Source: Kribbella sp. VKM Ac-2569 (GTDB lineage Bacteria > Actinomycetota > Actinomycetes > Propionibacteriales > Kribbellaceae). From it: a DNA stretch of 64,000 nt. Under the pieces are notes generated by a model that saw only the letters and a list, made by a program, of their open reading frames with translations, was not told the origin of the DNA and made no database searches. This document shows, piece after piece, positions 9,358-18,385 of this stretch. The DNA lies in assembly GCF_004216905.1 (NCBI RefSeq), contig NZ_SGXJ01000005.1, positions 372,001 through 436,000 of the forward strand. Direction: 5' to 3'. A program made the position numbers and the translations under genes. Positions within the stretch are counted from its first letter, which is position 1. Each line of letters opens with the position of its first letter.

Positions 9358-10850
9358 CTGCCGCGGTATTGGAGATCGACGACGCGCTGGCGACCTACGA
9401 CCCGGTGATGGGTCTCGAGGTCCATGTCGAGCTGAACACGAAGTCGAAGATGTTCTGCGGCTGCCCGACCGAGTTCGGCGCCCCGCCGAACACCCAGACC
9501 TGCCCGGTCTGCCTCGGTCTGCCGGGCGCGCTGCCGGTGGTGAACGCGAAGGCCGTCGAGTCCGCGATCAAGATCGGCCTGGCGCTGAACTGCGAGATCG
9601 CCGAGTGGTGCCGGTTCGCCCGGAAGAACTACTTCTACCCGGACATGCCGAAGAACTTCCAGACCTCGCAGTACGACGAGCCGATCGCGTTCAACGGCTG
9701 GACCGAGGTCGTCGTCGACGGCGAGACGTACCGGATCGAGATCGAGCGCGCGCACATGGAGGAGGACACCGGCAAGTCGACCCACGTCGGGGGCGCGACC
9801 GGCCGAATCCACGGCGCTTCGCACTCCCTGGTGGACTACAACCGGGCCGGTATCCCGCTGATCGAGATCGTCACCAAGACGATCGAGGTGCCGCCGGCGA
9901 AGGCTGCGGCGGTGGCGCGTGCGTACGTCAGCATGCTGCGTGACCTGCTGTTTGCGCTGGGCGTCTCCGACGTGCGGATGGACCAAGGCTCGCTGCGCTG
10001 CGACGCGAACGTTTCGCTGAAGCCGCACGGCTCGACCGTTCTGGGCACGCGGACCGAGACCAAGAACGTGAACTCGTTCCGCTCGGTCGAGCGCGCGGTG
10101 ACGTACGAGATCACCCGGCAGGCGGCCGTGCTGTCGTCCGGCGGCAAGATCCTGCAGGAGACCCGGCACTGGCACGAGGACACCGGCATCACCACGTCCG
10201 GCCGGGAAAAGTCCGACGCCGACGACTACCGGTACTTCCCGGAGCCCGACCTGGTCCCGGTCGCGCCGTCGCGCGAGTGGGTCGAGGAGCTGCGCGCGAC
10301 CCTGCCCGAGGCTCCTTCGGTACGTCGTGCGCGGCTGCAGGAGGACTGGGGTTTCACCGACCTGGAGATGCGCGACGTCATCAACGGCAACGCGCTGGAG
10401 CCGATCGTGGCGACCATCGAGCTCGGCGTCACGCCGGCGGCCGCGAAGAAGTGGTGGCTGGGTGAGCTGGCCCGCTCGGCGAACGAGTCCGGTCACGACC
10501 TGGACGCGCTGGGAGTCGGGCCGGCCGAGGTCGCCGAGGTGCAGAAGCTCGTCGACGACGGCACGCTGAACGACAAGATCGCGCGGCAGGTGTTCGAGGG
10601 TCTGCTCGCCGGTGAAGGTACGCCGGCGGAGATCATCGAGAAGCGTGGGCTGGCGCTGGTGTCGGACGACTCGGCGCTGCTCGAGGCGATCGACCGCGCG
10701 ATCGCGGCGAACCCGGACGTGGTCGAGAAGGTCAACTCCGGGAAGCCGGCCGCGGCCGGCGCGCTGATCGGCGCGGTCATGAAGGACATGCGCGGCCAGG
10801 CCGACGCCGCCAAGGTCCGCCAACTCCTGAACGAGAAGCTGGGCATCTGA
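9354..10850 (+). CDS. gatB: Aspartyl/glutamyl-tRNA amidotransferase subunit B
   Basis: Kinase/transamidase subunit that activates and amidates Glu-tRNA(Gln) (and Asp-tRNA(Asn) in organisms that need it). The 498-residue protein has the N-terminal GLEVHVEL and the CGCP metal/cysteine region, and a C-terminal YqeY-like helical tail ending in MKDMRGQADAAKVRQLL. It overlaps gatA by 4 nt. Together with gltX and tRNA-Gln further along this window it indicates that Gln-tRNA(Gln) is made by the indirect route. Confidence 0.97.
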   Translation: MTAAVLEIDDALATYDPVMGLEVHVELNTKSKMFCGCPTEFGAPPNTQTCPVCLGLPGALPVVNAKAVESAIKIGLALNCEIAEWCRFARKNYFYPDMPKNFQTSQYDEPIAFNGWTEVVVDGETYRIEIERAHMEEDTGKSTHVGGATGRIHGASHSLVDYNRAGIPLIEIVTKTIEVPPAKAAAVARAYVSMLRDLLFALGVSDVRMDQGSLRCDANVSLKPHGSTVLGTRTETKNVNSFRSVERAVTYEITRQAAVLSSGGKILQETRHWHEDTGITTSGREKSDADDYRYFPEPDLVPVAPSREWVEELRATLPEAPSVRRARLQEDWGFTDLEMRDVINGNALEPIVATIELGVTPAAAKKWWLGELARSANESGHDLDALGVGPAEVAEVQKLVDDGTLNDKIARQVFEGLLAGEGTPAEIIEKRGLALVSDDSALLEAIDRAIAANPDVVEKVNSGKPAAAGALIGAVMKDMRGQADAAKVRQLLNEKLGI

Positions 10851-10855
10851 CTGAC

Positions 10856-10885
10856 CGAGGGGGTGCAGTTCGCTGCACCCCCTCG
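10856..10885 (+). terminator. Hairpin terminator after gatB
   Basis: Perfect 13-bp stem CGAGGGGGTGCAG / CTGCACCCCCTCG with a TTCG tetraloop (10869-10872). There is no T-tract, but it sits in the 38-nt gap between convergent genes and begins 6 nt after the gatB stop. Confidence 0.75.
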
Positions 10886-10888
10886 CCG

Positions 10889-11413
10889 TCAGGCTGCGTC
10901 CTTCTCGGGTTCTGGGGCGTCAGCTATTACTCCGCGGTCTACTCGGCCGTCGTCCACGTCTGCGGCGTCGGCGAGTAGGGTCTGGGCGACCGTCAGCTCC
11001 TCGGCCGGGCAGCGGACCTCGTAGCGGGTCGGCAGGATCTCGGTGCTGACGAGCTCCGGCCGATTACGCACGAGTCCGCGGAACAAGCCCCAGAGGGCTC
11101 CGACGAGTACGCCGTACACGAAGCCCCAGACCACGACCGCGAGACCGGTCAACGTGGTCTCCGCGACCAGGGTGATGAAGACGGCCGCGAGGACGCCGAG
11201 CAACGCGCCCTGCAGCGCGGTCGTTGCGGTGAGCCGGACGACCGGGACCGCTCTGCGTCTGGTGGCTTGCCGGAGTCCGGCGCCGACGATCTCCAGGTTC
11301 GCCGCGTTCATCCCATAGCTTCTGAGGTACTCGACTGTTCGCTGAGCATCGTCGAACCTGCTCACCGCTGCGATCACACTGCTGGGGACGCCAGACGCCT
11401 GGCCGGTCGGCAT
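10889..11413 (-). CDS. General stress protein 17M-like membrane protein
   Basis: A 174-residue protein. The start (SSVIAAVSRFDDAQRTVEYLRSYGM) matches the small ferredoxin-like fold seen in YflT/GSP17M proteins. It is followed by two hydrophobic segments (about residues 60-110: LQGALLGVLAAVFITLV and LAVVVWGFVYGVLVGALWG) and a second soluble alpha/beta piece. This layout is frequent in actinobacteria. A stress role is only inferred from the family name. ATG start with GGAGGAG just upstream. Confidence 0.75.
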   Translation of the reverse strand: MPTGQASGVPSSVIAAVSRFDDAQRTVEYLRSYGMNAANLEIVGAGLRQATRRRAVPVVRLTATTALQGALLGVLAAVFITLVAETTLTGLAVVVWGFVYGVLVGALWGLFRGLVRNRPELVSTEILPTRYEVRCPAEELTVAQTLLADAADVDDGRVDRGVIADAPEPEKDAA

Positions 11414-11484
11414 ACCGATCTCCTCCTCAGGTCACTGTTCTTCAACAAGTACCAGACGACCGAAGAACCCAAACGGTTGACGGA

Positions 11485-12585
11485 TCAGGAGGTGCTGATT
11501 GTCACCCGGAGGATGCGGTCGTCGCCGTCGCGGGTGCCGCCGCGGCCGTCGGTGTTCGACGTGGTGACCCACAACGAGGCGTCCGGTGCGAGTTCGACCG
11601 TCCGCAGACGCCCGTACTGGCTGGTGAAGAACGCCTGCGGCTCGCCAACTCGTTTGCCTCCGGCAACCGGTATCGCCCAGAGCCGCTGGCCGCGCAGCGA
11701 CGCCATGAACACGTACCCCTTGGCGAACGCGATCCCCGACGGCGACGCATCGGCCGTGTGCCATTGCGCGATCGGGTCGGTCATCCCGTCCAGCTGGCTG
11801 ATGCCCTCGGCGGCCGGCCAGCCGTAGTTCGAGCCAGGAGTGATCGCGTTGAGCTCGTCCCAGGTGTTCTGCCCGAACTCGGCGGCGTACAACTGGTTCC
11901 CGTCGAACGCGAGGCCCTGGACGTTGCGATGGCCCTTTGTGATCCAGACACGGCCGTCCGGGTTGCCCGGTGCCGCCTTGCCCTCGGTGGTGATCCGCAG
12001 GATCTTTCCGCCCAGCGAGTCGTCGTCCTGCGAGTTCGGCCGGTCCGACCCGTCGCCGGTCCCGGCGTACAGGAATCCGTCCGGCCCGAACCGGAGCCGG
12101 CCGCCGTTGTGGATCGCCGCCGCCGGAATCCCCTCCAGGATGACCTGCTGGTCCGACAGCTTCCCGTCCTGGTAGGTGATCCGCGCGATCCGGTTGTCGT
12201 CCCCGCCCGAGTAATAGGCGTAGATGTACGGCTTCCCCGGGTACCCCGGATCCACCGCCAGCCCGAGCAGCCCGCCCTCCGACGACGACTTCACGTCGTC
12301 CACAGTCCCGACGTCGGTCACGTCCTGCCCGGCGATCCGCTTGATCTTCCCGGAGTCCCGCTCAGCCACCAGCGCACTCTTGTCCGGCAAGAACGCCAAC
12401 CCCCACGGCACCTCGATCCCCGTCGCCACCGTCCCCGCCACCGTCAGCTGGAGCGTGCCCGTAGGCGCCGCCGTACCTGAACTGGCCGGAGCCGACGTCG
12501 ACGGGGAACTGGTCGGCGCCGCATCCGAACACCCGCTGACCAACGCCAACGCAGCCACCACAGCCGTCGCCCGCCCGCCGCCCAT
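11485..12585 (-). CDS. PQQ-dependent sugar dehydrogenase-like lipoprotein (GSDH beta-propeller)
   Basis: A 366-residue exported lipoprotein. The signal peptide ends in the lipobox LVSGC, followed by a Ser/Thr/Pro linker and a six-bladed beta-propeller of the glucose/sorbosone dehydrogenase family (VPWGLAFLPDKSALVAERDSG, EGGLLGLAVDPGY, HNGGRLRFGPDGFLYAGTGD, given here in pieces). The internal ATG at 12585 is chosen over 12630 because GGGAG stands 6 nt before it and it gives a clean signal peptide. Members oxidise sugars with PQQ, but many actinobacterial homologues have no tested activity, and no PQQ synthesis genes lie nearby. Confidence 0.88.
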   Translation of the reverse strand: MGGGRATAVVAALALVSGCSDAAPTSSPSTSAPASSGTAAPTGTLQLTVAGTVATGIEVPWGLAFLPDKSALVAERDSGKIKRIAGQDVTDVGTVDDVKSSSEGGLLGLAVDPGYPGKPYIYAYYSGGDDNRIARITYQDGKLSDQQVILEGIPAAAIHNGGRLRFGPDGFLYAGTGDGSDRPNSQDDDSLGGKILRITTEGKAAPGNPDGRVWITKGHRNVQGLAFDGNQLYAAEFGQNTWDELNAITPGSNYGWPAAEGISQLDGMTDPIAQWHTADASPSGIAFAKGYVFMASLRGQRLWAIPVAGGKRVGEPQAFFTSQYGRLRTVELAPDASLWVTTSNTDGRGGTRDGDDRILRVTISTS

Positions 12586-12616
12586 CGCCGCTCCCTGAAG
12601 TCGTCCTGTCCCCAAG

Positions 12617-13516
12617 CTAGCGGCCCACACCAGCCCGTACGGCGGGAATCACCCGGCGCGCGATGAGTTCGAGGGAACGTACGGCGGCTTCATGGGAGAG
12701 CGTGGGCAGCCGGAGCCAGTGGGCGAAGTGGACGAACCGGGTGGCTGCGTGCAGGTCGATCAACCGGGCGGCGACGTCGTCCGGCGTACCCACGAGGTAG
12801 TCCTCGCGGTGCAATGGCGGCGGTTCGGTCCCGCCGTATGACGCGATTTCGCCTTCCAGGTAAGCGATTCCCGGCGCGGCCTCCGCCCAGGCACGATCCG
12901 CGTCGTCGTCCACATGCATGATCCCGGTGCAGATCAGCGGCGGCGGATCGTCGACGACCTCGTCGAGCAGCTTCCGCCGCGCGATCAGGTCGGCCGGGGT
13001 CGCACAGTAGATGATCACGCCGTCACCCAGCCGCGCCGCTCGGCGGAGGCCGGCAGCGGTCACGCCCGCGACGAAGATCGGGATCCTGCCGTGCGGTCGC
13101 GGGGCCGCCTCCGACCACGCCGTACGGATGGCCCGCACACCCTCCTCGAGCAGCGCCCCGCGTCGTCGCCGGTCGACCCCGAAGGCGGCGAATTCCCGCT
13201 CCGAGTACCCCTGCCCGACCCCCAGCGCCAGCCGCCCACCGGACACCAGGTCGACCACGGCCGCGTCCTCGGCCACCCGCAACGGATGGTGCAGCGGCAA
13301 CACGAGAATGTTCGTCCCGATCCGGATCCGATCGGTCCGCGCCGCCAGCACCCCGGCCATCACCAACGGCGCCGGCAACATCCCGTCCCCCGTCAGGTGA
13401 TGCTCCGACACCCAGACGCCGTCGAACCCGAGCTCCTCGGCAATCACCACCTCGCCTATCCGCTCCCCGCAGTACCCACCCTCCCGAACGTCCATCAGCA
13501 CACCGAACTCGATCAC
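12617..13516 (-). CDS. LLM-class flavin-dependent oxidoreductase
   Basis: A 299-residue luciferase-like monooxygenase (TIM-barrel, FMN or F420 dependent). Typical elements: AEELGFDGVWVSEHH near the N-terminus, RIRIGTNILVLPLHHPLRVAED, and GRLALGVGQGYSEREF. GTG start at 13516. It lies 31 nt upstream of the sugar dehydrogenase-like gene on the same strand, so the two may be co-transcribed. The substrate cannot be read from the sequence. Confidence 0.88.
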   Translation of the reverse strand: MIEFGVLMDVREGGYCGERIGEVVIAEELGFDGVWVSEHHLTGDGMLPAPLVMAGVLAARTDRIRIGTNILVLPLHHPLRVAEDAAVVDLVSGGRLALGVGQGYSEREFAAFGVDRRRRGALLEEGVRAIRTAWSEAAPRPHGRIPIFVAGVTAAGLRRAARLGDGVIIYCATPADLIARRKLLDEVVDDPPPLICTGIMHVDDDADRAWAEAAPGIAYLEGEIASYGGTEPPPLHREDYLVGTPDDVAARLIDLHAATRFVHFAHWLRLPTLSHEAAVRSLELIARRVIPAVRAGVGR

Positions 13517-13593
13517 CCGACCAGCCTCACCTCACCCGAGTGCCGAGGTCCAATGCCTGTCCGGCGCGCTTTTCATGCGCGCCGGACATGAGC

Positions 13594-14880
13594 TCAGCTT
13601 CCCCAGTTGGGGCGGAGGGGGAAGTGGGCGTCGGCTTCGGCGTCGAGTTTCACGGCGAGGATCTGGTGGAGTTGGGTGGTGTTGCGTTCGAAGCCGACGC
13701 GGCAGGCGGCCAGGTAGAGGCCCCAGATCTTGGCGGTTGGGTAGCCGACTTCGGCCACGGCCTCGTCCCAGTTCGCGCGGAGGTTGGCGGACCAGCCGGC
13801 CAGGGTGAGGGCGTAGTGCTCGCGGAGGTTCTCCTCGTGGCGGACCTCGAAGCCGGCGTCCTGGGCCTCGGCGATGATCCGGCCGGAGCCGATCAGTTCG
13901 CCGTCCGGGAAGATGTAACGGTCGATGAACGCGCCGGTCGAGCGGAACCGGTTGTCCGGCCGCGTGATGCTGTGGTTGAGCAGCCGGCCGCCCGGCTTCA
14001 GCCGGTCGAGCAGGAAACCGAAGTACGACGGGTAGTTACGGACGCCGATGTGTTCGGTCAGGCCGATCGAGCTGATCGCGTCGAAGTCGCGCTCGGCGAC
14101 GTCGCGGTAGTCGAGGAACCGCACCTCGGCGCGGTCCTCCAGGCCATCCCGCTTGATCGCCTGGGTCGCCCACTCCGCCTGGGCCGCGGACAACGTGACG
14201 CCGAGCGCCTGGACGCCGTACTCGCGGGCCGCGTGCCGGACCATGCCGCCCCAGCCACAGCCGACGTCGAGGAGCCGTTGCCCCGGTTGCAGGTCGAGTT
14301 TGCGCGCGACCAGGTCGTACTTCTCCGCCTGCGCCTCCTCGAGCGTGGCACCGGCCGACGGGTAGACCGCGCACGTGTAGGTCATCGACGGTCCGAGGAT
14401 CAACTCGTAGAACCGGTTCGACACGTCGTAGTGGTGGTGGATCGCCGCCTTGTCCCGCGCCTTCGAGTGCCGCAGACCCTCGAAGGTACGACGCCATTTC
14501 GGCAGGTGCTCCTGCGGCGGTGGTGGCGGTGGCTTCAGGTGATTCCAGCCGAGACCGCGGACGATGCGCAGCGCTTCGCTGGGCGTCGGACGGTGGAAGT
14601 GGAACTGGTTCAGCATCATCCGCATCAGGTCGTACGGGTCGCCCGGATGCACACCGGTGATCTCCAGGTCACCCATCACGTACGCGCGGACCATACCGAG
14701 GTCGCCAGGCGCGGTCAGTACGTACGAGAGTCCACGCTCGGAGGCGAGATGCATGTGCACGAGGGAGTTGTCCGGTCCGGCCGCGCTGCCGTCGTACGCC
14801 GTGAACCGGAACGGCAGCCCGTCCGGAGTCACGGCCGTGAGGGCTTCGGCGATCGAAACCTGGGTCGCTAGCGTCGTCAT
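13594..14880 (-). CDS. tmsB: Cyclopropane-fatty-acyl-phospholipid synthase family methyltransferase (TmsB/UfaA1-like)
   Basis: A 428-residue SAM-dependent methyltransferase of the CFA synthase family. The SAM site (LLDVGCGWGGMVRHAA) and the family region following it (GVTLSAAQAEWA, then IGLTEHIG) are intact. Its ATG overlaps by 4 nt the stop of a FAD oxidoreductase similar to M. tuberculosis Rv0449c. Such pairs (tmsB/tmsA, also called bfaB/bfaA) methylate the double bond of oleoyl phospholipid and reduce the methylene product to 10-methylstearic (tuberculostearic) acid. The pairing makes that role more likely than cyclopropanation. The symbol is inferred from this context. Confidence 0.85.
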   Translation of the reverse strand: MTTLATQVSIAEALTAVTPDGLPFRFTAYDGSAAGPDNSLVHMHLASERGLSYVLTAPGDLGMVRAYVMGDLEITGVHPGDPYDLMRMMLNQFHFHRPTPSEALRIVRGLGWNHLKPPPPPPQEHLPKWRRTFEGLRHSKARDKAAIHHHYDVSNRFYELILGPSMTYTCAVYPSAGATLEEAQAEKYDLVARKLDLQPGQRLLDVGCGWGGMVRHAAREYGVQALGVTLSAAQAEWATQAIKRDGLEDRAEVRFLDYRDVAERDFDAISSIGLTEHIGVRNYPSYFGFLLDRLKPGGRLLNHSITRPDNRFRSTGAFIDRYIFPDGELIGSGRIIAEAQDAGFEVRHEENLREHYALTLAGWSANLRANWDEAVAEVGYPTAKIWGLYLAACRVGFERNTTQLHQILAVKLDAEADAHFPLRPNWGS

Positions 14881-16292
14881 CGCCGCGTCACCGCCTTTTC
14901 GTAGAGCCCGGTGAGCCGGGCGTCCGGGTCGTAGCGTTTCTTCACCTTGTCCAGCGCTGCGACGTTGTAGAGCCGGTCGAAGGTGTCACGGTCGTAGTAG
15001 GCGTCGGAGTACAAGGACTTGTGGCCGCCGAAGTCGGTGACGGCCTGCTCGATCTGCCGGTTGACGTCCCCGTCCGCGGCGCCGGGGACGATCGGGACGG
15101 TGCCCCAGAAGCCGACGTTCACGTACGTCTCGCCGGGCTGCAGTGGATAGAGCGGCCAGGACTCGGATCCTCGCAGTCGGAGCGGGCACAGCCACACCGG
15201 GCGCATGCCCACCTGAGTGTCGAACCAGCGCAGGAAGTCCGCGAGCCGGGCGACCGGGATCTCCACGTCCTGCACCACGCGCTCGCGGTCAGGCTTCCCG
15301 CGCCGACGGTCCAGTCGGGCGGCGACGTGATGCCGGTTCTCGAAGCCGACGATCTTGTGGAACACGTCGCTACGCCGCCAGCGCTTCGGCCACAGCCGAC
15401 GTACGACGGGATGCTGTGCACCGAACGCTGCCGAGCACCAGAACCAGTCGGTGTCCCAGCGCCAGAGGTAGTCGTGCGCGGTGAGAAAGTCCTTCTGGCG
15501 CTGCTGGATCGACCGGTAGTAGATCTGCTGACCGGTGTAGTCGCTCGTCTTCACTGCGGCGTCGCTGTTCCGGCCGAGGGTCAGGTACGCCTCCGACGGG
15601 CTGAACGCGACGCCGTCGACGAAGTGCACCGGCTCACCGTCGTACGTGCCTGAGGCAACGATCTCGTCGACGGCCGGGGCCAGCGCGTCGAGGCCGAGCC
15701 GGATGTGCCGGAGGGCGACGTACGGCGAGATGCGGTCGAGCTCGATGCGCAACCGGGTCGCGTACCCGAGCGTGCCGTACGAGTTCGGGAACATCCGGAA
15801 CAGGTCGGCGTGCTCGCCCTCGGGACGCGCCGTGACCAATGAGCCGGCGCCGGTGAGGATGTCCAGTTCGAGCACGGACTCGTGCGGGAGGCCGGCGCGG
15901 AACGACGACGACTCGATGCCGAGCCCGGTCACCGCGCCGCCGAGCGTGATCGTCTTGAGCTGCGGCACGACCATCGGCGTCAGCCCGTGCGGGAGGGTCG
16001 CCGCGACCAGGTCCTCGTACGTGCACATGCCCTGCACGTCGGCCGTCCGCGCCACTGGGTCCACGCTGATCACGCCGGTCAGCTTCGAGACGTCCAGCCC
16101 GGGGCGTTCGAGATCGGTGCGCGGCCGGAAGAGATTCGAGCTGCGCTTCGCCAGCCGAACGGGCTCGCCCGGCGGAATCTGCTCGTACGACTCCCGCAGT
16201 CGCCCGACGGCTTGATCGTGCGCGACCACCACCGCCATGTCCGATGTCGAAGGCACCAATCCAGAGTACGACGGCACCTCGGGCTCAGGCAC
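14877..16292 (-). CDS. tmsA: FAD-binding oxidoreductase (TmsA/BfaA-like, Rv0449c family)
   Basis: A 471-residue FAD-linked oxidase. The PCMH-type FAD domain is clear: VRLAKRSSNLFRPR, TADVQGMCTYEDLVAATLPHG (in part), LKTITLGGAVTGLGIESSSF, GTLGYATRL. These segments closely recall mycobacterial Rv0449c. It is the first gene of the two-gene unit with the CFA-type methyltransferase and would supply the reduction step in 10-methyl fatty acid synthesis. Start uncertain: GTG at 16292, or ATG at 16238, which would remove 18 poorly conserved residues. No good Shine-Dalgarno site supports either. Confidence 0.85.
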   Translation of the reverse strand: MPEPEVPSYSGLVPSTSDMAVVVAHDQAVGRLRESYEQIPPGEPVRLAKRSSNLFRPRTDLERPGLDVSKLTGVISVDPVARTADVQGMCTYEDLVAATLPHGLTPMVVPQLKTITLGGAVTGLGIESSSFRAGLPHESVLELDILTGAGSLVTARPEGEHADLFRMFPNSYGTLGYATRLRIELDRISPYVALRHIRLGLDALAPAVDEIVASGTYDGEPVHFVDGVAFSPSEAYLTLGRNSDAAVKTSDYTGQQIYYRSIQQRQKDFLTAHDYLWRWDTDWFWCSAAFGAQHPVVRRLWPKRWRRSDVFHKIVGFENRHHVAARLDRRRGKPDRERVVQDVEIPVARLADFLRWFDTQVGMRPVWLCPLRLRGSESWPLYPLQPGETYVNVGFWGTVPIVPGAADGDVNRQIEQAVTDFGGHKSLYSDAYYDRDTFDRLYNVAALDKVKKRYDPDARLTGLYEKAVTRR

Positions 16293-16333
16293 GCGAGTTC
16301 AGAACTGTCCAGGGTCGCGAGTAGGTTCGTGTC

Positions 16334-17266
16334 ATGGCTGATGTGGTGAAGGCATGGCTCCCGTGGGAGGACCCGGACGCGTTCCTCGGCGGGGTGCCCA
16401 AGGGGTACCACGTGGACTTCTACTCCGGTAGTGAGCGGCCGAAGTCGCTCGACGAGGTGGAGTTCTACGTGCCCAGCTACATGGGCGGTGGTGACGTGTT
16501 CGACGTCATCCGTGACATGCCGGCGCTGAAGGTCGTGCAGCTGCAGACCGCCGGGTTCGAGCACGCGCAGTCGCGGCTCGCCGAGGGCGTCACCTTGTGC
16601 AACGCGCGCGGCGTGCACGACGCGTCCACGGCCGAGTTGGCGGTCGGGCTGATCCTGGCGTCGTACCGGAATCTTCCGCGAGCCGTCCGTGACCAGGAGC
16701 AGCAGGTCTGGCCGGGGTCGTACGACGAGGTCGACGACTCGCTCGCCGACCGGACGGTGCTGATCCTCGGGTACGGCGCGATCGGCGAGGCGCTCGAGCG
16801 CCGGCTGACCGGCTTCGAGTGCGACGTGATCCGGGTCGCGCGGCGGGAGCGGGACGGCGTACACCCGATTTCCCAGCTGCCTGAGCTGCTGCCGCGCGCG
16901 GACGTCGTCGTACTGCTGACGCCGGCGACGCCGGAGACCAAGCGGATGGTCGACGCGAAGTTCCTGGCGAGCATGAAGGACGGCGCGCTGCTGGTGAACG
17001 TCGCACGCGGTGTCGTCGTGGACACCGACGCGTTGCTGACCGAGCTCGGGACGCGGCGGATCCGGGCCGCGCTGGACGTCACGGATCCCGAGCCGTTGCC
17101 CACCGGACATCCGCTGTGGTCTGCTCCGAACGTACTGATCAATCCGCATCGCGGCGGCGCCTCGACGGCGTTCGCGCCACGGGTGGCCAGGCTGGTGCGC
17201 GCGCAACTGGAGCGCTACGCATCCGGGGAACCGTTGATCAATGTGGTGGCAGGTCCGCCACGCTGA
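16334..17266 (+). CDS. D-isomer-specific 2-hydroxyacid dehydrogenase family protein
   Basis: A 310-residue NAD(P)-dependent dehydrogenase. The nucleotide-binding motif is GYGAIG, and the catalytic residues expected for the family are all there: Arg in NVARGVVVDTDAL, Glu in DPEPLPTGHPLW, His in NPHRGG. The N-terminal half is shorter than in SerA, and there is no ACT domain, so this is not phosphoglycerate dehydrogenase (a true serA lies at 27.9 kb). A TAGGTT box (16322-16327) ends 6 nt before the ATG, consistent with a leaderless message. Substrate unknown. Confidence 0.88.
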   Translation: MADVVKAWLPWEDPDAFLGGVPKGYHVDFYSGSERPKSLDEVEFYVPSYMGGGDVFDVIRDMPALKVVQLQTAGFEHAQSRLAEGVTLCNARGVHDASTAELAVGLILASYRNLPRAVRDQEQQVWPGSYDEVDDSLADRTVLILGYGAIGEALERRLTGFECDVIRVARRERDGVHPISQLPELLPRADVVVLLTPATPETKRMVDAKFLASMKDGALLVNVARGVVVDTDALLTELGTRRIRAALDVTDPEPLPTGHPLWSAPNVLINPHRGGASTAFAPRVARLVRAQLERYASGEPLINVVAGPPR

Positions 17267-17281
17267 AAGAGGAGGACAACG

Positions 17282-18385
17282 ATGTCCGAGGCCGTACTGC
17301 TGATCGGGACCAAGAAAGGTCTCTGGATCGGCCGGAGTGACGCTGCCCGTAAGGAGTGGCGGCTCGACGGACCGGTGCCGGAGTTGGAGATGCAGGGCGT
17401 GTATGCCGTGGGCATCGATACCCGCGGCGACAGTGCCCACGGAGCCCGGCTGTTCGTCGGCGGCACCAGCGAGCACTGGGGCCCGGCGGTCTTCCACTCC
17501 GACGACCTCGGCGCGACCTGGGCCGAGCCGCCGGAGGGCTCGATCGGGTTCCCGGCCGACGCCGACGCCTCCCTCGAGCGGGTCTGGCAGATCCAGCCGG
17601 CCCCGGCCGGCCAACCGGGCGTCGTGTACGCCGGGACGCAGCCGTCGGCCCTGTGGAAGTCGACCGACGGCGGAGTGACGTTCGAGCTGGTCACCGGCCT
17701 GTGGGACCACCCGCACCGCAAGGAGTGGGGCGCCGGATTCGGCGGCCAGGCGGTGCACACCGTGCTGCCGCATCCGACTGACGCCGACCGAGTGAGCGTC
17801 GCGATGTCGACCGGCGGGGTGTACCAGACCACCGACGGCGGGCAGTCCTGGTCGCCGCGGAACCAGGGGATCCAGGCGAAGTTCTTCCCGGACCCGTATC
17901 CGGAGTTCGGTCAGTGTGTCCACAAGCTGGCTGCGCACCCCGACGTCCCTGATCGGATGTTCGCGCAGAACCACCACGGCGTGTACCGGTCGGACGACGC
18001 CGGCGCGATCTGGAAGTCGATCGCGGACGGCCTCCCGTCGGACTTCGGGTTCCCGATCGTGGTGCACCCGCACGAACCCGAGACCGTGTACGTCTTCCCG
18101 CTGGTCGCGGACGCGAACCGGATCCCGACCGAGGCGCAGTGCCGGGTCTACCGCTCCCGCGACGCCGGCTCGACCTGGGAGCCCTTGGCCGCCGGGTTGC
18201 CCGACGTCTCCTACGCGCCGGTGCTGCGTGACGCGATGACCGTCGACACCGCCGATCCGGCCGGTGTGTACGTCGGCACGCGGGACGGCTGCATCTACGC
18301 GAGCGCCGACGCCGGCGACAGCTGGACCGAGGTCGCGCGCCACCTTCCCGACGTACTGACGGTGCGCGCCGCGGTCGTCGGATGA
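17282..18385 (+). CDS. Asp-box (BNR) beta-propeller protein, sialidase-like
   Basis: A 367-residue protein with at least six Asp-box motifs of the S-x-D-x-G-x-x-(W/F) type: SDDLGATW, STDGGVTF, TTDGGQSW, SDDAGAIW, SRDAGSTW, SADAGDSW. No signal peptide is seen, so it is probably cytoplasmic and is not an extracellular sialidase. GAGGAGG precedes the ATG. The 3' end overlaps by 4 nt (ATGA) the start of a MoaD/ThiS-like gene, and this coupling suggests a joint function. Annotations as exo-alpha-sialidase for such proteins rest on the propeller only. Confidence 0.82.
   Translation: MSEAVLLIGTKKGLWIGRSDAARKEWRLDGPVPELEMQGVYAVGIDTRGDSAHGARLFVGGTSEHWGPAVFHSDDLGATWAEPPEGSIGFPADADASLERVWQIQPAPAGQPGVVYAGTQPSALWKSTDGGVTFELVTGLWDHPHRKEWGAGFGGQAVHTVLPHPTDADRVSVAMSTGGVYQTTDGGQSWSPRNQGIQAKFFPDPYPEFGQCVHKLAAHPDVPDRMFAQNHHGVYRSDDAGAIWKSIADGLPSDFGFPIVVHPHEPETVYVFPLVADANRIPTEAQCRVYRSRDAGSTWEPLAAGLPDVSYAPVLRDAMTVDTADPAGVYVGTRDGCIYASADAGDSWTEVARHLPDVLTVRAAVVG

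Noticed and set aside
16079..18343. A 754-codon minus-strand frame antisense to the hydroxyacid dehydrogenase and propeller genes
   Set aside because: No motif, biased composition, and both plus-strand genes in the region have clear catalytic or repeat motifs.
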